A stretch of DNA of 64,000 nt from Cellulomonas soli (GTDB taxonomy: Bacteria; Actinomycetota; Actinomycetes; Actinomycetales; Cellulomonadaceae). A program made the translations under genes and the position numbers. This document shows positions 62,425 to 64,000 of the stretch, one piece after another (position 1 is the first letter of the stretch; each line of letters begins with the position of its first letter). Under the pieces are notes generated by a model. That model worked only from the letters and a program-made list of their open reading frames with translations, did not search any database and had not been told where the DNA came from. Where the stretch lies: assembly GCF_013409305.1 (NCBI RefSeq), contig NZ_JACBZJ010000001.1, positions 868,001 to 932,000 of the forward strand. Direction: 5' to 3'.

Positions 62425-63156
62425 TCAGGGTGTGCGCCGGCGCAGGGTCGTCGCGGCCACCACGAGCGCGCCGACGACGAAGAGCACGATGACCCCGACA
62501 GCGCCGCGCACGTCGGTCCAGCCGCTGCCGGCTGCCAGGTCCTGCATCGCCTCGATCGCGTAGGTGAGCGGGAACACCCGGGAGAGCCACTCGAGCAGCT
62601 GCGGCATCTCGTCGCGCGGCATGAGCAGACCGCACGTGATGAGCTGCGGGAAGATCAGCGCCGGCATGAGCTGCACGGCCTGGAACTCGGTGCGGGCCAG
62701 CGCCGACCCGCCCAGGCCGAGCGCGCAGCCGAGCACCGCGTCGAGCACGGCGACGAGCACCACGAGCCCGATGGGTCCGGCCACGTCCATGCCGAAGCCC
62801 CACACGGCGAACCCGACGACCACGAGCGCCTGCACGGAGGCCAGCACCGCGAACGCCAGCACGTAGCCGACGACGACGTCCGCGCGGCCGATCGGCATCG
62901 TCATGAGCCGTTCGAGCGTGCCGGACTGCCGTTCGCGCAGCGTGGCGACGCTCGTGACCAGGAACATCACGATGAGCGGGAACAGCCCGACGAGCATCGG
63001 GCCGAACTGGTCGAGCACGGGCGTGCCGTGGAACATCCAGGCGACCAGGCCGAGCAGCAGCACGGGCAGGCCGAGGACGAGCGCGAGCGTGCGGTGGTCG
63101 TGCCGCAGCTGCTGCAACACGCGCGCGGCGGTGGCGAGGGTCAGGCGCGCGCTCAT
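62425..63156 (-). CDS. ABC-2 type transporter permease
   Basis: A 243-residue permease with six membrane segments. The block TLRERQSGTLERLMTMPIGRADVVVGY near residue 80 and LMPRDEMPQLLEWLSRVFPLTYAIEAMQ near residue 185 are typical of the DrrB/YhhJ-like ABC-2 group that exports drugs or lipids. ATG 63156 overlaps the ATPase stop (ATGA). It lies 60 bases upstream of the response regulator on the same strand. Confidence 0.9.
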   Translation of the reverse strand: MSARLTLATAARVLQQLRHDHRTLALVLGLPVLLLGLVAWMFHGTPVLDQFGPMLVGLFPLIVMFLVTSVATLRERQSGTLERLMTMPIGRADVVVGYVLAFAVLASVQALVVVGFAVWGFGMDVAGPIGLVVLVAVLDAVLGCALGLGGSALARTEFQAVQLMPALIFPQLITCGLLMPRDEMPQLLEWLSRVFPLTYAIEAMQDLAAGSGWTDVRGAVGVIVLFVVGALVVAATTLRRRTP

Positions 63157-63953
63157 GCGGCACCGTCCGAGGCGCCGGCACCGGACTGGTCGGCGGGCTG
63201 GCCGCCGGACTCGTCGGCGGACTCGTCGGCGGCAGCCTGGTCGACGAGCGCGAGGAACGCGCCCTCGGCGTCCTTGGCCCCCGTGCGGGTGCACAGCTCG
63301 GCGAGCGAGCCGTCGGCGAGGACGGCGCCGTCGCGCATGAGGACGAGCCGGTCGCAGCGGGCCGCCTCGTCCATGACGTGGCTGGAGACGAGCAGGCTGG
63401 TGCCCGCCTCGGCCAGGCGGCCGAACAGGTCCCACAGGTCGCGTCGGAGCACGGGGTCGAGCCCGACGGTCGGCTCGTCGAGCACGAGCAGGTCGGGCCG
63501 GGCGAGCAGGGCCATGGCCAGGGAGACCCGGGAGCGCTCGCCTCCGGACAGGGTGCCGACGGTGCGGTGGATGTGCCTGCTCAGGTCGACGTCGTCGAGC
63601 GCCTGGGCGGTCGCGTCGCCGTCGACCCCGAGGATCGCCGAGGCGTACCGCAGGTTCTCCGCGACGGTGAGGTCGACGTAGACGCTGGGCGCCTGCGTCA
63701 CGTAGCCGACGCGGTGCCGCAGGGCCGGCGACCCGGCCGCCTCGCCGAGCACCGTCACGGTTCCGCCGGCCACGACCTGCACGCCGACGATCGCGCGCAT
63801 GAGCGTGGTCTTGCCGGACCCGCTGGGGCCGAGCAGGCCGACCACCTGCCCGGACGGGACGGCGAGGTCGAGCCCGGGGATGACCGTGGTCCCCCCGCGC
63901 ACGACGCGCAGCCCGCTGATCTCGATCGCCGCGGCGACCTGGTTATTCCTCAT
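63153..63953 (-). CDS. ABC transporter ATP-binding protein
   Basis: A 266-residue ATPase: Walker A GPSGSGKTT near residue 43, signature LSGGERSRVSLA, Walker B LLVLDEPTVGLDP, then the switch histidine in VSSHVMDEA. The last 25 residues are a Ser/Asp/Gln/Gly-rich tail with ADES repeats. It pairs with the downstream ABC-2 permease. The ATG 63953 sits inside an inverted repeat, and GGAG lies about 14 bases upstream, too far to be optimal, so the exact start is less certain. Confidence 0.9.
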   Translation of the reverse strand: MRNNQVAAAIEISGLRVVRGGTTVIPGLDLAVPSGQVVGLLGPSGSGKTTLMRAIVGVQVVAGGTVTVLGEAAGSPALRHRVGYVTQAPSVYVDLTVAENLRYASAILGVDGDATAQALDDVDLSRHIHRTVGTLSGGERSRVSLAMALLARPDLLVLDEPTVGLDPVLRRDLWDLFGRLAEAGTSLLVSSHVMDEAARCDRLVLMRDGAVLADGSLAELCTRTGAKDAEGAFLALVDQAAADESADESGGQPADQSGAGASDGAA

Positions 63954-63963
63954 GTGGGGAATA
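63944..63963. promoter_or_regulatory. Inverted repeat over the ABC ATPase start
   Basis: TATTCC-N8-GGAATA spans the start codon. In such GC-rich DNA this AT-containing palindrome stands out and may be an operator; the regulator is not known. Confidence 0.4.
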
Positions 63964-64000
63964 GTGCTCCTCTCCGGTGCCCGCGCGCAAGGGGAACGCC

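Overview
The window is high-GC (roughly 70% or more by eye) actinobacterial chromosome. Several things point to an aerobic, menaquinone-using, polysaccharide-degrading Micrococcales bacterium, most likely Cellulomonas-like: a complete-looking menaquinone pathway, a 14-subunit-type Nuo operon, System II cytochrome c biogenesis, an AT-poor Rex regulator, a BldC-like protein, the 32-residue ribosomal protein bS22, and an arabinan/galactoside utilisation cluster. The genus is inference. No rRNA, tRNA, IS element, CRISPR array or prophage was seen.

Layout. 1-9.4 kb (minus strand): nuoA-B-C-D-E-F-G-H and the first codons of nuoI, cut by the window edge; most junctions are 4-base ATGA or similar overlaps. 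9.4-25 kb: menaquinone genes on both strands (menJ-like reductase, menG, menF, menD, menC, menB, menE, menA), interrupted by an HtrA-type protease, a Gdx/SugE-like SMR exporter, two tandem DUF3048 lipoproteins and small membrane proteins. menH was not found. 25-30 kb (minus): ccsB, resB, ccdA, a TlpA/ResA thioredoxin and a histidine phosphatase. 30-34 kb: MarR regulator divergent from yceI, the redox sensor rex, a glutaredoxin-like protein, a HAD phosphatase and a GNAT enzyme. 34-44 kb: GH43 arabinanase, GH51 arabinofuranosidase and GH27 alpha-galactosidase (minus), divergent from a CUT1 sugar ABC transporter (binding protein and two permeases, no ATPase), a cytosolic GH43 and a DUF624 protein (plus). 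44-51.4 kb: a large arsenic island: arsA, arsD, a thioredoxin-fold protein, a permease and arsR (minus); a 51-residue ORF, acr3, an ArsR-ArsC fusion and arsC (plus); then a 77-residue protein (minus). 51.5-54.7 kb: LacI repressor, bS22, BldC-like protein, AcuC-like deacetylase. 54.9-57 kb: TrkH/TrkA potassium uptake. 57-64 kb (minus): MMPL transporter, DUF2993 protein, two-component system and a two-gene ABC exporter.

How the parts may work together. Menaquinone made by the Men enzymes is the electron acceptor of Nuo, and the Ccs/Res genes mature c-type cytochromes. A Rex-type palindrome lies directly before the menJ-nuo operon, and rex is in the same window, so the cell may tie NADH dehydrogenase expression to the NADH/NAD+ ratio. 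The LacI protein at 51.5 kb and the glycoside cluster 14 kb away share an operator (TACATCGTTGTA), placed over the predicted start points of both divergent glycosidase and transporter operons. The arsenic genes show two different palindrome types, one shared by arsDA and the 77-residue gene.

Two promoter habits recur. Many genes have a TANNNT box 6-8 bases before the start codon, often followed by GG, as expected for leaderless mRNAs; three others have TGCGACNNT exactly 6 bases before ATG. All regulatory calls here come from reading the sequence and are inference.
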